Shown: positions 63,933-64,000 of the stretch, one piece after another
How positions within the stretch are numbered: position 1 is the first letter of the stretch
How the letters are laid out: each line of letters begins with the position of its first letter
NCBI GenBank assembly: GCA_027886175.1
Contig: JAJNNQ010000075.1
Location: 3,451,001-3,515,000 of the forward strand
Origin: Phylloscopus collybita
Taxonomy: Eukaryota > Chordata > Aves > Passeriformes > Phylloscopidae
DNA length: 64,000 bases
Reading direction: 5' to 3'
The notes under the pieces: generated by a model
Told to the model about the DNA's origin: nothing
What the model saw: only the letters and a program-made list of their open reading frames with translations
The model's database searches: none
Translations under genes and position numbers: made by a program

Positions 63933-64000
63933 ATGTGGCTGCTGGAGGTGGCCGGGCAGCAGCCCCCGAGGCGGGCAGGTGCGGGCTGCATGGAGAAAAG
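63933..64000 (+). CDS. Possible N-terminus running off the window (partial, tentative)
   Basis: ATG at 63933 opens a frame (MWLLEVAGQQPPRRAGAGCM...) that is still open at the last base. A second in-frame ATG lies at 63990. The frame is also open upstream as far as a TGA at 63675-63677, as expected in GC-rich DNA, so openness is weak evidence. The start context is poor (T at -3, T at +4). The sequence beyond the window would decide it. Confidence 0.2.
   Translation, partial: MWLLEVAGQQPPRRAGAGCMEK

Larger units (their letters stand above)
63391..64000. promoter_or_regulatory. CpG island, candidate promoter 2 (cut by window end)
   Basis: GC and CpG density jump at about 63390 and stay high to the window edge. 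There is a GC box (GGGGCGG near 63417-63423) and an octamer-like AT patch (ATTAGCATATTAATG) at 63558-63572 within otherwise GC-rich DNA. Plus-strand donors are visible at 63780 (GCCAG|GTGAAG) and 63976 (GGGCAG|GTGCGG). I noticed no good minus-strand donor. It is probably an alternative promoter of the transcript from 4.9 kb, or the start of the next gene in the same direction. Confidence 0.8.

Noticed and set aside
63372..63991. 183- and 143-codon minus-strand frames in the second CpG island
   Set aside because: GC-driven openness in several frames at once, with no minus-strand donor noticed and no domain.
1..64000. CRISPR arrays, bacterial operons, tRNA or rRNA genes, and telomeric repeats
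   Set aside because: None were seen. The only tandem repeats are simple microsatellites and homopolymers, and all dispersed repeats I recognised are vertebrate types.

Overview
The window looks like nuclear DNA from a bird (a neognath, quite possibly a songbird). The evidence is the many CR1 LINE fragments, nearly all 3'-end pieces, in both orientations, with the typical avian terminal motif around ATTCTRTGATT. An ERVL-like solo LTR and ancient MIR-like SINE remnants support this. The DNA is AT-rich and CpG-poor except for two sharp CpG islands. There are no bacterial-style gene arrays, no CRISPR, and no tRNA or rRNA genes that I could see.

Layout. 1-4.5 kb is flanking DNA with a (TA)n run, a long (GGAA)n run, MIR-like remnants and a dense CR1 cluster containing a CR1 inside a CR1. 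About 4.56-5.8 kb is a CpG island that looks like a promoter with a first exon, ending at a clean plus-strand splice donor at 4955/4956. From there to about 63.3 kb I find no confident protein-coding exon. The best explanation is one or more very long introns of a plus-strand transcript. The exon-like segments are 20554-20612 (weak), 45982-46008 (27 nt), 61001-61064 (64 nt) and 61423-61460 (38 nt). They read best as untranslated leader or lncRNA exons, because every frame meets a stop by the last one. About 63.39-64.0 kb is a second CpG island, cut by the window edge, with plus-strand donors and a reading frame open to the end. It may be an alternative promoter of the same gene or the start of the next one. 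I cannot name the gene.

The structures least explained by ordinary annotation are four. One is a pair of about 375-bp inverted arms around an 870-bp spacer (9316-10938). Another is an identical 41-bp sequence found twice, 3480 bp apart (33024 and 36504). The third is an 86-nt hairpin made from two opposed CR1 tails (31358-31443). The fourth is a compact 54-nt imperfect hairpin (21628-21681). I found no convincing new biological system. The most useful leads are the unexplained repeats and the candidate leader exons.
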